Shown: positions 25,498 to 35,062, counted from the first letter of the stretch. The stretch: DNA of 64,000 nt from Oscillospiraceae bacterium (GCA_015066225.1 SVOT01000004.1:124001-188000), one strand, 5' to 3'. Translations and numbers: made by a program. The notes: generated by a model not told the origin, from the sequence alone.

Positions 25498-25525
25498 ATT
25501 GTAGCACATATTTTGTGAAAATCAA
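25498..25525 (-). promoter_or_regulatory. Promoter of the ferredoxin gene
   Basis: Minus strand TTGATT (25520-25525), 16-base spacer, TACAAT (25498-25503), about 30 bases before the ATG. Confidence 0.65.
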
Positions 25526-25541
25526 TAGGATTTTGTAATTT

Positions 25542-26396
25542 TTATTCCTCTGAATCCTCAACTTCTTCATCTTTCGGGGGTTTTGCACCTTTAACAAGGC
25601 GCACCTCCTTGCGTGAAAACTCTGCAGGAATTGCTTCGGGACGCCTGTCGAGCTGAACCTTGAGCATACCTGTTAAAAGATTGCTGTCGGTAACGGTTCC
25701 CCTGCCCTCACGGGTGTCAACAACCGAGCCGATGCGTGGGGTTACCTTCAAAAGATACTCGTAGCTTTCCTGTTCATATTTAAGGCAACAAAGCAATCTG
25801 CCACAGGTTCCGCTGATTTTACCGGGGTTAAGGGAAAGCCCCTGTTCCTTTGCCATTTTTATCGAAACCGGGTGAAAGCTGTCAAGGAACTGTGAGCAGC
25901 AGAAGGGTCTGCCGCAAATGCCGAGACCGCCAAGCATTTTTGAAACGTCTCTGACGCCTATCTGGCGCATCTCTATTCTTGTTCTGTAGTTGCCCGCAAG
26001 GATTTTAACAAGCTCTCTGAAATCCACTCTGTCGTCAGATGTGAAATAGAAGAGCATTTTGCTGCCGTCAAAAGCGCACTCAACCTCAACAAGGTCCATA
26101 TCAAGACCCAACTGTTCAACCTTTTTTTCACAGAAAGCAAAGGCATCCTTTGCCTTTTTCTGATTTTCGTTGACTATTTTTATATCTGCCTCGGTAGCGG
26201 CCCTTATAACCTTTTTCAAGGGGTGAATGATTTCAGCATCGTTGATTTTGTGGTTGACTGTTGCAACCTCGCCACACTCAATACCCCTCACCGTTTCAAC
26301 TATAACCTTTTCATTTTTGGAGTAAGCCTTTGAATCCGGGTCAAAGTAATAAACCTTGCCGTTTTCTTTAAAGCGAACGCCTACAACCTCTGCCAT
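25542..26396 (-). CDS. ricT: PSP1-domain protein RicT (YaaT)
   Basis: 284 aa from ATG 26394-26396 (GGAGA upstream). PSP1/YaaT fold with conserved cysteines CGRPFCC and CGRLLCCLKYE (~170-225). In Bacillus it joins RicA and RicF in a complex carrying iron-sulfur clusters that aids RNase Y and mRNA processing. The acidic tail KDEEVEDSEE is extra. It follows holB with an overlapping, unused upstream frame. RicA/RicF are not in the window. Confidence 0.9.
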   Translation of the reverse strand: MAEVVGVRFKENGKVYYFDPDSKAYSKNEKVIVETVRGIECGEVATVNHKINDAEIIHPLKKVIRAATEADIKIVNENQKKAKDAFAFCEKKVEQLGLDMDLVEVECAFDGSKMLFYFTSDDRVDFRELVKILAGNYRTRIEMRQIGVRDVSKMLGGLGICGRPFCCSQFLDSFHPVSIKMAKEQGLSLNPGKISGTCGRLLCCLKYEQESYEYLLKVTPRIGSVVDTREGRGTVTDSNLLTGMLKVQLDRRPEAIPAEFSRKEVRLVKGAKPPKDEEVEDSEE

Positions 26397-26422
26397 AATA
26401 AATCTCCGTTTGTCTGTTATTT

Positions 26423-27277
26423 TTAAAGCCCGGCGCAAAATACAGCCGAAAGCAATGTGTAGTTAGGATTATTTTCAAGAGAGCGTAACAGCTCCTCTGT
26501 TTTTTCATACATTTCGAGAATTTTGCCGAGAGAAAGTCTTTGTGCAATCTCGGTACATCCTTCAAAATCTGCTAATTCGCGTGATTGTGAATTGTTTTTT
26601 ATTGCTATTGCATCACGCAACACAAGGCAAAACATACTCAAAACCTCTGCGGTGAGCTGTTTGTTACCCTCCATTGGTGCAACGGCAACAATTCTGTCGA
26701 TTTCATAGGGCGACAAAACCGCTTTGGACAATTCAGCCACAACGCTTATTGCTTTTTCGCTGAAGCTTGCCGAAGAGGATTTGCCCAATCTGAGCCTTAC
26801 AACTCGTGAAAGAACGGTGCCGATAACCGAGTTGGAATTCTGCGCAGTTAAAATAAAGGACGTGTAAACAGGCGGCTCTTCAAGAATTTTGAGCAAAACG
26901 TTCTGACTTTCCTCGGTCATATTCTGAAGCTCGCTGATTATGAAAACCTTTGTTGAAGCCTCGTTAGGTGTGAGATAGGCTTTGCCCACCATATCCTTAA
27001 CATCGGCTTTAACAAAGCTCTTTTTATCGTCGGGTTTTCTGTAAACCACGATATCGGGGTGAATCTGCTCCGCCGCTTTTCTGCAGCATTCGCACTCACC
27101 ACATGGAGTCATTGCGGGATTTTCACAAACCATCATTTTTGCCGCAAGCTGAGCACATGCTGCTCTTTCTTCATCACTTGCACCGTCTATGAGCATTGCG
27201 TGGGGGCGGCGCCCGTCAAAAAAGAAGCTGTCAAGCGTCGCCAACACACCTTCAGGGAAATTAACATTATTCATCAT
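26423..27277 (-). CDS. holB: DNA polymerase III delta' subunit
   Basis: 284 aa. Clamp-loader AAA+ fold with the zinc module CGECECC (~58-64), KVFIISELQNMTEESQNVLLKILEEPP and sensor-type SRVVRLRL. The Walker A loop is degenerate (DGASDEERAA), as expected for the non-ATP-binding delta' subunit. Starts inside the darA stop (ATGA overlap), the conserved order in Firmicutes. Confidence 0.9.
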   Translation of the reverse strand: MMNNVNFPEGVLATLDSFFFDGRRPHAMLIDGASDEERAACAQLAAKMMVCENPAMTPCGECECCRKAAEQIHPDIVVYRKPDDKKSFVKADVKDMVGKAYLTPNEASTKVFIISELQNMTEESQNVLLKILEEPPVYTSFILTAQNSNSVIGTVLSRVVRLRLGKSSSASFSEKAISVVAELSKAVLSPYEIDRIVAVAPMEGNKQLTAEVLSMFCLVLRDAIAIKNNSQSRELADFEGCTEIAQRLSLGKILEMYEKTEELLRSLENNPNYTLLSAVFCAGL

Positions 27278-27600
27278 AATTTAATCATTTTATCCACATC
27301 AACAACAAACAACGTTGCGCCACCGATAGTGACCTCAACGGGTGTTGCGCTGATAAAGCCCTCGCCCATAAATGGCGTTGTTGTGGGAATCATCTGTGTT
27401 CTGCGTGAACAACAGGTTTTGAAAATATCAACTACCTGAGCAACCTGGTCGTCTTCAACGCCAACAAGCACGGTAACGTTACCCATTTTCAAAAAACCGC
27501 CTGATGTTGAAAGCTTGGTTGCCTGAAAAGATGCTTTTGTTATTTCGGTGAGCAAATCGTTTGCATCATCGTTGTTGATTATACCGATAATAAGTTTCAT
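27274..27600 (-). CDS. darA: Cyclic-di-AMP receptor DarA (YaaQ, PstA)
   Basis: 108 aa, PII-like protein of the DUF970 family: MKLIIGIINNDDANDLLTEI, TKLSTSGGFLKMGNVTVLVG and the C-terminal beta strands. It binds c-di-AMP as a trimer in Gram-positive bacteria; downstream partners are still uncertain. GGAGG precedes the ATG by four bases. First gene of darA-holB-ricT. Confidence 0.92.
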   Translation of the reverse strand: MKLIIGIINNDDANDLLTEITKASFQATKLSTSGGFLKMGNVTVLVGVEDDQVAQVVDIFKTCCSRRTQMIPTTTPFMGEGFISATPVEVTIGGATLFVVDVDKMIKL

Positions 27601-27633
27601 GGTTGCCTCCTGTTATCAATAAATTTCATATAT

Positions 27634-27662
27634 ATTATAATTTATTTTTCTCATCATTACAA
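27634..27662 (-). promoter_or_regulatory. Promoter of darA-holB-ricT
   Basis: Minus strand TTGTAA (27657-27662), 17-base spacer, TATAAT (27634-27639). It overlaps the last codons of the QueG-like gene. Confidence 0.65.
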
Positions 27663-28438
27663 CACATTATTTTTAAGTTTCTTTCAATGACGTTTCTGCC
27701 CCGCCAGGAATATGCTCTGTGCTCAAGATTATCTCCGCTTTCATAAAAGCTTTTCGCCGAGCTGTGGAATTCTTTAACAGGTGATACCGAAACGTTTTTA
27801 TTCATGGGGCAGATATCCTGACAACCGTCACAGCCCCAAATAATGCCTTGATTTTTAATATATTTTGCTGTGCTTTCAGACAGCTCGCCCTTTTTCTGGG
27901 TGAGGTAAGAAAAGCAATTTTCTTTTAAAAAGCCACTGCCCGACAAGGCTTTGCCGAAGCAATGCTTTTTACACAAGCCGCATTGAAAACAGCGTTTTTC
28001 TTCATACATTGTGCAATCAACGGGCATATCGGTAACTATTTCGCCTATAAAGCAAAAGCTACCGTACTTTTCGTTTATGAGAAGACCGTTTTCGCCCACA
28101 ACACCCAACCCGCAAAGGCTTGCCGCCTTTACCTCGGGTATGGGAGAATTGTCACAAAACCAGGTAAATTCAAAATCGGGATAGCTGTTTTTCAGCTCCG
28201 CAACCGATTTTTCAAGGTACTCACCAACAATTTCGTGATAATCTCTTGAAACGGCGTATTTTGAAATATTCGTGTGAAAATAGGCAGCTTCGCCGAGATA
28301 ATAGGGAAACAGATACACTATTATACTTTTTGAGTTTTCGGGAAGCCTTTGCCCGGCACGGCAATCAAGCAAGCAATTTTCAACCGCCGAAAAACTGCAC
28401 GCCCCAACAGGCAGCAAATCAAAAAACGGAAAATTCAT
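27635..28438 (-). CDS. QueG-like iron-sulfur protein, short form
   Basis: 267 aa. It shares with epoxyqueuosine reductase the segment LCGLGVVGENGLLINEKYGSFCFIGEIVTD and two cluster motifs, CFQCGLCKKHC and GCDGCQDICPMN. QueG proper has about 380 residues; here the N-terminal corrinoid part is shortened and the C-terminal HEAT-like tRNA-binding region is missing. It may therefore act on something other than tRNA epoxyqueuosine. AAGGTG precedes the ATG; four bases after the AEC transporter. Confidence 0.7.
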   Translation of the reverse strand: MNFPFFDLLPVGACSFSAVENCLLDCRAGQRLPENSKSIIVYLFPYYLGEAAYFHTNISKYAVSRDYHEIVGEYLEKSVAELKNSYPDFEFTWFCDNSPIPEVKAASLCGLGVVGENGLLINEKYGSFCFIGEIVTDMPVDCTMYEEKRCFQCGLCKKHCFGKALSGSGFLKENCFSYLTQKKGELSESTAKYIKNQGIIWGCDGCQDICPMNKNVSVSPVKEFHSSAKSFYESGDNLEHRAYSWRGRNVIERNLKIMCCNDEKNKL

Positions 28439-28442
28439 ATAA

Positions 28443-29372
28443 TTACACCTTGCTCAACGCTACCATAACGGGTATGGTGAAAACCGACACCAGCGAGCAC
28501 AGCGCCACAATTTTCGAGGCTACGCCTGTATCCTTACCGTATTTTGCAGAGAACATAACCGTGTTGTTTGCACTCGGAACAGCCGCGGAAATAATGCAGG
28601 CCGTGAGCATTGTGCCGCCGATACCAAACAGCTTTAACGCCCCAAGCATAATTAACGGCATAATAACAAGCTTCAGCAAAAGCACAAGGTAGTTGTTTTT
28701 TTCCTTGAACATTGTTTTTAAATCCGTGTTAGCAATATACGTTCCGAAGAAAATCATTGCAACCGGTGTGTTGAGGCTTGCCACGTAGCCCACGGCAGAC
28801 TCCACCGCAACGGGCAGATTAATGTCGAAAACAAACAGCGGAACACCGATAAGCACGGAGATAACACCCGGATTGAGAATCAATCTTTTGGAGTCAAATT
28901 TTGCTGTTCCCTCACCCTTTGTCATTACCCAGATGCCGTGAGTGAATGATAAAATGTTAAATGCAACAACGCCCGCCGAGCAATAAAAGACACCTTCCGT
29001 TCCAAGCATTGCCTGGCAAAGCGGCAGTGCCATATAACCCATATTGCCATACGAAACCGCATATTTGAAGACTGCGCCGTTTTTTCGATCCTTGTTGAAA
29101 AACGGTATTGGCAAAAACATGCCAAGCACCAACGTGCCCGTCATACAAAGAAAGGCTATTGCCCATGCGCCGGCGGTTTTAACGTCGAAATCCATATTCA
29201 TAAAGGACTGTATCATAACCGCAGGAGTTATGATATAAAACAACAGGTCGTTTGAACGCTTTGCTGTATCCTGCCCAAAAATATGGAAACGGTCGGCTGC
29301 AAAGCCGACCGCAACTATCAGATACAAAATTATAACCTGTTGCGCGGCTGTTGCCATATTACTAAGAAACAT
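28443..29372 (-). CDS. AEC (auxin efflux carrier) family transporter
   Basis: 309 aa, ten membrane segments in two halves, with the family pattern of a central N-containing break (LNPGVISVLIGVPLF, ~150-165). Bacterial members export malate, other organic acids or amino acids. GGGAGG lies seven bases before the ATG. Same strand and close to the QueG-like gene. Confidence 0.85.
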   Translation of the reverse strand: MFLSNMATAAQQVIILYLIVAVGFAADRFHIFGQDTAKRSNDLLFYIITPAVMIQSFMNMDFDVKTAGAWAIAFLCMTGTLVLGMFLPIPFFNKDRKNGAVFKYAVSYGNMGYMALPLCQAMLGTEGVFYCSAGVVAFNILSFTHGIWVMTKGEGTAKFDSKRLILNPGVISVLIGVPLFVFDINLPVAVESAVGYVASLNTPVAMIFFGTYIANTDLKTMFKEKNNYLVLLLKLVIMPLIMLGALKLFGIGGTMLTACIISAAVPSANNTVMFSAKYGKDTGVASKIVALCSLVSVFTIPVMVALSKV

Positions 29373-29393
29373 CCATTGCCCTCCCGCAACAAA

Positions 29394-30932
29394 TTATTTT
29401 TTCTGTCTGTTTTTGAGTTCTGCAAGAGAGATGGGAACAAATTCGTCACTCACTTGCTCTTTTTTCTCTGTTTTGCCGAAAATCTTGCGTTTTTTCGGCT
29501 CAGGTTTTTCTTCAAATGTATTTTCAGCTTTTTCTTCGCCTTTTTCTTGAGAAGCTTCCCCGATTGTTTCTTCAACAACCTCTTCGACTTCTGTTTCAGG
29601 GGTTTCTTCGGTGGATTCTGCTTCTGCTTCCCCTGTTTCATCAACGGGTGATTCCTCAACAATTTGCGCAGGTATTTCTTCATCATCTGTAACAAAATCC
29701 TCCACTGTATTCATGTCGAAATCCGCATTAATGCTGAATCCGCCTGAAGCCTCTTCTTTAGCGGGCTCCGCTTCTTCAGCCTCATCATTCATTTCGTCAA
29801 GCTTGCGGAGAAGCTCATCTATATCTGAGGAAACAGAAAAGCCTGTCTTTTTTCCCTCTGCGACAACCTCTTCAATATCCTCGGGCTCATAGGAAGCTTC
29901 TTCAATTTTATTAATTTCTTCAAACAATTCCTTGAGTTCTGCCGACATTTCAGCATTCTCACTCTCGCCAGCTTCGCTGTCGTCGCTTTTAAAAACAGCC
30001 TCGCTGTCGTCAGGCAAAGCAATGTCGTTGATTGCTCGTCTGTTCTTCAAGCCATCCTTGAAGCCTACGCCGAGAGATGCAAAAACGTATGCAAGAATAA
30101 ATACAACGCAAGCTAAATGAGAAAAATTAAACTCATAGCCCTTAACAGGGTTAAGACCGACAACGCTGATAACAATCCTGGGAATTGTAACAACAGCACC
30201 TAAGAAAGCTGCCGAAAGACCGTAGCCGTAAATACCCCACATACTGTTTTCTGTGAAAACACCAGATGAAATACGGGCGAAGGTAAGGAAAAACAGCATC
30301 AAAAATACGCACGTAAAAATCTCGAACAAAAGCTCTGACATTTTTGAAAAGCTGATTGCTGTCATAAGCCTTGAAATAAGCATCGTCATTACCCAGCACA
30401 AGGGTGCAAGGGCAAGAAGCTTGAACTCCTTGTAGGATGCCTTGCCGTTGAGGTGGCTTATTGCAAAAACGAGAAGATAAATTATTGAAAAGAATGCAAA
30501 AACAACCTGAAGCACGGCAAACATACCGCCCGCTTGATCAATGTTGGATTTGAGCAAATTATTAAATATTGCGGAGTTACCCACACCTGAGGGAACAACC
30601 TTTTCAATAAAAGCATATATATCGTAACAGGCACCGCCCGCAAGAACAAAGGATGCTATACCCAAAACAGGATTTTTACCTGCGGGGAGCTTGGGCGATG
30701 GTACTTCACGGCTCACATAGCTGAGCCCCATAAACAAAAGGCAGAATATTATTACCGCACCGTACAAAACGGGGACTGTAATATCGTTTTCTTTATAAAA
30801 TCCTGAGGCAGTGTCCACAATAGCAAGAAGCTGATAAACTCTTGCAGGCAAGCCTACCAAAACTGCAGCGGCAAAAACGAAAAGAAGATATTTCATTTTT
30901 ATTGCTGAAGAAGATCCTTTGATTTTACTCAT
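29394..30932 (-). CDS. Membrane protein with long acidic cytoplasmic tail
   Basis: 512 aa, not recognised. Residues 1-285 have about eight membrane segments; residues ~300-490 are hydrophilic and very rich in Glu, Asp and Ser (for example EEINKIEEASYEPEDIEEVV), ending in PISLAELKNRQKK. The tail looks disordered and could recruit partners. AAAGAAAGG precedes the ATG. Between citrate synthase and the AEC gene on the same strand. Confidence 0.7.
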   Translation of the reverse strand: MSKIKGSSSAIKMKYLLFVFAAAVLVGLPARVYQLLAIVDTASGFYKENDITVPVLYGAVIIFCLLFMGLSYVSREVPSPKLPAGKNPVLGIASFVLAGGACYDIYAFIEKVVPSGVGNSAIFNNLLKSNIDQAGGMFAVLQVVFAFFSIIYLLVFAISHLNGKASYKEFKLLALAPLCWVMTMLISRLMTAISFSKMSELLFEIFTCVFLMLFFLTFARISSGVFTENSMWGIYGYGLSAAFLGAVVTIPRIVISVVGLNPVKGYEFNFSHLACVVFILAYVFASLGVGFKDGLKNRRAINDIALPDDSEAVFKSDDSEAGESENAEMSAELKELFEEINKIEEASYEPEDIEEVVAEGKKTGFSVSSDIDELLRKLDEMNDEAEEAEPAKEEASGGFSINADFDMNTVEDFVTDDEEIPAQIVEESPVDETGEAEAESTEETPETEVEEVVEETIGEASQEKGEEKAENTFEEKPEPKKRKIFGKTEKKEQVSDEFVPISLAELKNRQKK

Positions 30933-30983
30933 TATTTACAAACCTTTCTTTTACGAAATGGATTAAAAACGAATGTTTTAGGG

Positions 30984-32396
30984 TTATCTTTCATCGAGGG
31001 GAATATATTGTGAATCACGTTTGAAGCCTGAAACTCGCTCATCAATATCGACGTAATCCTTCGGAACTGCAAGATTTTTATATGCAGGTCTGATAACACG
31101 GTTGCCTGAAATGAGCTCCTCTATTCTGTGAGCTGACCAGCCCGCAACCCTTGCTATTGCAAACAGCGGTGTGTAAAGGTCCTGTGGAATGCGAAGCATT
31201 TCATAAATAAGACCCGAATACATATCAACGTTTGCGCACATTTTCTTTGTGTTATGCTTTTCACTCGAGAAAATTTCGGGCGTGAGCTTTTCAATAAGCT
31301 CAAGCGCCTTGAACTCTGCACCAAAGCCTTTTTCTTCGGCAATTTTGCCCGCTTCACGTTTAAGAATTATCTGACGGGGATCAGAAAGAGTATAGACAGC
31401 GTGACCCATACCGTAAACAAGACCGCTTCTGTCACCTGCCTGTTTGTTAATGACCTTTTTAAGGAAATCTGCAACCTGACCTTCGTCGGTAATGTCGTTG
31501 ACATCCTCTTTGAGGTAGTTCAGCATTTCAGAAACCTTGATATTCGCACCGCCGTGGCGGGGACCCTTGAGGGCGCCCACACCTGCAGAAATTGCCGCAT
31601 AGGTATCTGTTCCGCTGGAGGAAAGAACTCTTGTTGCAAAAGCGGAGTTATTACCGCCACCGTGCTCAGCGTGAAGAATAAGGCAAAGGTCAAGAAGCTT
31701 TGCTTCTTCATCGGTATATTTTCTGTCTGAGCGGGTGTTGTAAAGAATGGTTTCAGCCGTTGAAAGACCGGGCTTGATGGGGTGGAGATACATACTCTTT
31801 TTCAAATAGTATCTTCTCTTTACCTGGTAAGCATAGGTCATAATCATCGGCAACTGAGCAATTATCTGAATGCTCTGTCGAAGAACGTTTTCAATTGAAA
31901 TATCGTCGGGATTCGGGTCGTACGAATAAAGAGAAAGAACAGAGCGCTCAAGCTTATTCATAATATTGGGCGACGGTGCTTTCATAATCATATCTTCAAT
32001 GAAATCCTCGGGAAGCTCTCTTGAAGCGGAAATAACACCGCTGAATTTTTCCAGCTGTGTTCTTGTGGGAAGGTGACCAAACAAAAGAAGCCATACTGTT
32101 TCTTCAAAACCGAAACGATTTTCTTTTATGCAAGCATTAACAATATCGTTAACATCCACGCCTCTGTATGTAAGGTGACCTTCAACGGGCTTTCTTTCGC
32201 CATCTTCTATATGATAACCTTCAACGGAGCAAACCTTTGTCAGCCCTGCCATTACGCCGCTACCATCGCGGTTTCTCAATCCTCTTTTAACATCAAATCT
32301 GTCGAAATACTCGGGGTCTATTGCACTGTAGCTTTTCAAATCATCGCAAAGTGTCTTCAAATAATTATCCGGAACGGGCTCGATAAATGTGTGCAT
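30984..32396 (-). CDS. gltA: Citrate synthase
   Basis: 470 aa from ATG 32394-32396 (AAGGAG seven bases upstream). Citrate synthase fold with catalytic His in LHAEHGGGNNS and GPRHGGANIKV, and the later MGHAVYTLSDPR. It condenses oxaloacetate with acetyl-CoA, supplying 2-oxoglutarate for glutamate in an anaerobe. Longer than the E. coli enzyme at its N-terminus. A 2-methylcitrate role cannot be excluded but no prp genes are near. Confidence 0.92.
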   Translation of the reverse strand: MHTFIEPVPDNYLKTLCDDLKSYSAIDPEYFDRFDVKRGLRNRDGSGVMAGLTKVCSVEGYHIEDGERKPVEGHLTYRGVDVNDIVNACIKENRFGFEETVWLLLFGHLPTRTQLEKFSGVISASRELPEDFIEDMIMKAPSPNIMNKLERSVLSLYSYDPNPDDISIENVLRQSIQIIAQLPMIMTYAYQVKRRYYLKKSMYLHPIKPGLSTAETILYNTRSDRKYTDEEAKLLDLCLILHAEHGGGNNSAFATRVLSSSGTDTYAAISAGVGALKGPRHGGANIKVSEMLNYLKEDVNDITDEGQVADFLKKVINKQAGDRSGLVYGMGHAVYTLSDPRQIILKREAGKIAEEKGFGAEFKALELIEKLTPEIFSSEKHNTKKMCANVDMYSGLIYEMLRIPQDLYTPLFAIARVAGWSAHRIEELISGNRVIRPAYKNLAVPKDYVDIDERVSGFKRDSQYIPLDER

Positions 32397-32452
32397 CTCA
32401 TCACTCCTTACTGATAAATTTGTACTCATAGATTCAGATAACAATTCATATT

Positions 32453-32481
32453 ATTTTATAACATATTGACTTTCTTGTCAA
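32453..32481 (-). promoter_or_regulatory. Promoter of gltA
   Basis: Minus strand TTGACA (32476-32481), 17-base spacer, TAAAAT (32453-32458). Confidence 0.8.
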
Positions 32482-32517
32482 TATTACACACAACAAAATT
32501 AAGGACAGGTGCAAATT

Positions 32518-33492
32518 ATGAAACGTTTTATTTTACTTGTTATTTCGTTGGCATTTGTTATGGCAATTCTGCCCATAGCCCTTTTGAAGGACACGGTTAA
32601 TATAACCCCACCCCAAAAAACGGACAAATCCCCAACCACAACTCAACAACAGCTTGAAAAAACCGAAACTATAACGGTTTTTCGTTCAACAGAGGGTAAA
32701 AATATTGAAATGGATATGTTTGAATACGTCTGCGGAAGTGTTGCCGCGGAAATGCCTCTGGCTTATGAGGTGGAGGCTCTCAAAGCCCAGGCTGTTGCCT
32801 GCCGAACAAATGCACAAAGATTAAAGCTTTACGGCAGTAACCTTGAAAACGCCAATATAAGCGACGATACCACCGTTCACCAGGGATATATCACCCCCGC
32901 CGAAAGAAAAGAAAAATGGGGGGATGAATTCGAAAAATATGAAGCAAAGCTTCAAAGCATTGTAAATGCCGTTGACGGTCAATGCCTTTATTATGACGGG
33001 GAGCTCTGTGTTGCGGCATTCTGCGCGCTGAGCAGCGGTAAAACCGAAAACGCCGAAAATCTGTGGAGCGAAAAGGTTCCGTATCTTAAAAGCGTTGTCA
33101 GCGAGGGGGACTCCCTTTCACCACGATACAGCACCACTGCAAGCTACACAAAGGAAGAATTTTTAAACTGCCTTAAAAAGAACGGTAAAAATGTAAAAAA
33201 CGTTAAAAATTTAGAAGATATCGCAAAAATCACGAAAAAAAGTAAGGTAGGCACGGTTCTCAAAATGAAAATCGATTCTGTTGAGCTGACAGGTGAAGAG
33301 GCAAGAAGAATCTTTTCTCTGAACAGCCCTGTTTTTGAGGTTGAATGCACAAAAACAACAGTAACCTTTTCGGTAAAAGGCAGAGGGCACGGCATAGGGA
33401 TGAGCCAATACGGCGCAGATTTTATGGCTCGCCAAGGCAGCACCTATGAAGAAATTCTTAAGCACTACTACACGGGCGTTGAGATAAAATAA
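32518..33492 (+). CDS. spoIID: Stage II sporulation protein D family (SpoIID/LytB)
   Basis: 324 aa from ATG 32518 (AGGTG six bases upstream; a GTG nine bases earlier is part of that site). N-terminal anchor (~4-22), SpoIID domain with VCGSVAAEMPLAYEVEALKAQAVACRTNA, and C-terminal GRGHGIGMSQYGA. SpoIID is a lytic transglycosylase that degrades peptidoglycan during engulfment, so the host probably forms spores or descends from spore formers. No clear sigma-A promoter is seen, which would fit sigma-E control. Confidence 0.88.
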   Translation: MKRFILLVISLAFVMAILPIALLKDTVNITPPQKTDKSPTTTQQQLEKTETITVFRSTEGKNIEMDMFEYVCGSVAAEMPLAYEVEALKAQAVACRTNAQRLKLYGSNLENANISDDTTVHQGYITPAERKEKWGDEFEKYEAKLQSIVNAVDGQCLYYDGELCVAAFCALSSGKTENAENLWSEKVPYLKSVVSEGDSLSPRYSTTASYTKEEFLNCLKKNGKNVKNVKNLEDIAKITKKSKVGTVLKMKIDSVELTGEEARRIFSLNSPVFEVECTKTTVTFSVKGRGHGIGMSQYGADFMARQGSTYEEILKHYYTGVEIK

Positions 33493-33496
33493 AAAA

Positions 33497-33530
33497 CCGA
33501 CTGCATTGTAAAATGCAGTCGGAAATTTTT
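33497..33530. terminator. Shared terminator of spoIID and the phosphatase gene
   Basis: Stem CCGACTGCAT/ATGCAGTCGG (33497-33506 with 33513-33522); plus-strand tail AAATTTTT, minus-strand tail TTTTTT. It lies between two convergent genes. Confidence 0.85.
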
Positions 33531-33542
33531 ATGCTTCAGAAA

Positions 33543-35018
33543 TCAGAACAAGCCGGCGATAAGCTGAGGAATGAACTTGATATAGGTAACAAGAAGACCG
33601 AAGATTTCTGCAAAGAAGTTAGCTACTGAGCCATCAAGAGAACCGATAGCATCTGTGGGAAGCTTGGATTCTTCTTTTTCTTCTGCCTTTGTTGTTTTCT
33701 TGATTGCGTATTCGTCAATCTTTGTTACTTCCTGAGTTTCATCGTTAACAACGTATGCTTCGTAAACGAGCTTGTTGCCGTCAACGTAGATATTTGAGAA
33801 GCAACCGCCGAGATCTCTTGTTGAGAGGGCTACATCAGCACAATCGTTGATGGGATCAATGGGATTCTCGTTTACTGTATATCTCTTTGTACCTGCTGTT
33901 GAAGGAAGAATGTAAACAGCGCCGTCGGGATTCTTAGCGAATGTTGTGTCAACGCCGTTGAATTTTTCTGTTACATAAGTTACGTCTTCGCAAACTGCGT
34001 CGCCTGCAACCTGCTTTGTTCTGAAATACATATGGTCGTGACCTGAAAGAACAATGTCAACATCTGTCTGGTCAACGATTTCAATGATAGTTTCTCTCAT
34101 TGCAAGTGTATCGGGCTTGTTGATGTTTTTACCTGCAGAATAGGGTGCACGGTGAAGAAGAAGGAATTTCCAATGAGCGTTGGAATTTGAGAGGTCGTTG
34201 ATAATCCAGTTTCTCTGAGCCTCTACCATAGGATACATATCATTTGAGTTAACAACGCAGAAGTGTGCATTGCCGTAATCAAATGAATAGTAAGTGCCGT
34301 TAACGCCGTTGCCTGCACCTTTGCCTGCGTCAAGGTTGAACATATTATCAAACCAACCGACATTAAGCTTATTTGTAATGTTACCTTCGTGGTTACCTGC
34401 AACGGGAACAAGTGTAAGGTTGGTGTTGGCTTCCATAAATGCCTCGCCGTACCAGTTCCACTCCTCGTTTGTACAATCATTGACGAAGTCGCCGAGGTTA
34501 ACTACGAATTCAGCCTTTTTGTTTGACTGCATAGCTGCATCCATAACAAGAGCTGCCTGCTGGAAATTCTCAAGGCTGCTTGCCTGAACGTCTGCAAGAG
34601 CAATAAATGAGAATTTCTTGTCGCCGTTGTCGGTAACAAACTTACCCGTCTGGCTCCAAGCATTTTTGTTAAGGCTGCCTACACGGTAGTAGTATGTTGT
34701 GCCGGGTTCGAGACCTGTGACAACTACCTTGTGACCATAGTAACCCTGAAACTCCTTTGTTGTTGCCTCGTAAACTGTGGAGTTGCCGAAGCTACCTTCA
34801 TATTCGGATGCCTTCACAATCTGGATAACACCATCGCAGGACTTCTCTGTGTACCATGTAAAGCCTCTTTGTGTCTTGGTGTCACCGTACATTGTGCAGT
34901 TAACACGCAATGTTTCAAAGCCTGTTGTTCTCTCAGCAGAGGCGCCCACACCAACGCAACTGAAAAGCATCATAATTGCGAGCAATACTGCAAGAGATCT
35001 TTTTGCTGTCTTTTTCAT
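33543..35018 (-). CDS. Secreted purple-acid-phosphatase-like metallophosphoesterase
   Basis: 491 aa. Signal peptide (residues 1-28, cleavage near ASA-ER). Fibronectin-III-like N domain (~35-130, VTGLEPGTTYYYRVG), then a calcineurin-like domain with LADVQ, GDFVND, AGNHE, LHRAPYSA and GHDHMYFR, the full set of dinuclear metal ligands. An extracellular phosphomonoesterase or diesterase is likely. The last 25 residues are strongly hydrophobic without charged residues after them, so it may be tethered or tail-inserted. No LPXTG motif. Confidence 0.83.
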   Translation of the reverse strand: MKKTAKRSLAVLLAIMMLFSCVGVGASAERTTGFETLRVNCTMYGDTKTQRGFTWYTEKSCDGVIQIVKASEYEGSFGNSTVYEATTKEFQGYYGHKVVVTGLEPGTTYYYRVGSLNKNAWSQTGKFVTDNGDKKFSFIALADVQASSLENFQQAALVMDAAMQSNKKAEFVVNLGDFVNDCTNEEWNWYGEAFMEANTNLTLVPVAGNHEGNITNKLNVGWFDNMFNLDAGKGAGNGVNGTYYSFDYGNAHFCVVNSNDMYPMVEAQRNWIINDLSNSNAHWKFLLLHRAPYSAGKNINKPDTLAMRETIIEIVDQTDVDIVLSGHDHMYFRTKQVAGDAVCEDVTYVTEKFNGVDTTFAKNPDGAVYILPSTAGTKRYTVNENPIDPINDCADVALSTRDLGGCFSNIYVDGNKLVYEAYVVNDETQEVTKIDEYAIKKTTKAEEKEESKLPTDAIGSLDGSVANFFAEIFGLLVTYIKFIPQLIAGLF

Positions 35019-35062
35019 AACTACCTCCGTAATTAGTTAAAATACAAAACCTGTGGCAAAAT

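Noticed and set aside
26423-27277. DnaX-type clamp loader (tau/gamma)
   Set aside because: No intact Walker A, length 284, and position between darA and ricT identify delta'.
32465-32517. Sigma-A promoter for spoIID (TTGACT at 32465)
   Set aside because: No acceptable -10 box at 16-18 bases; the TTGACA on the other strand serves gltA.
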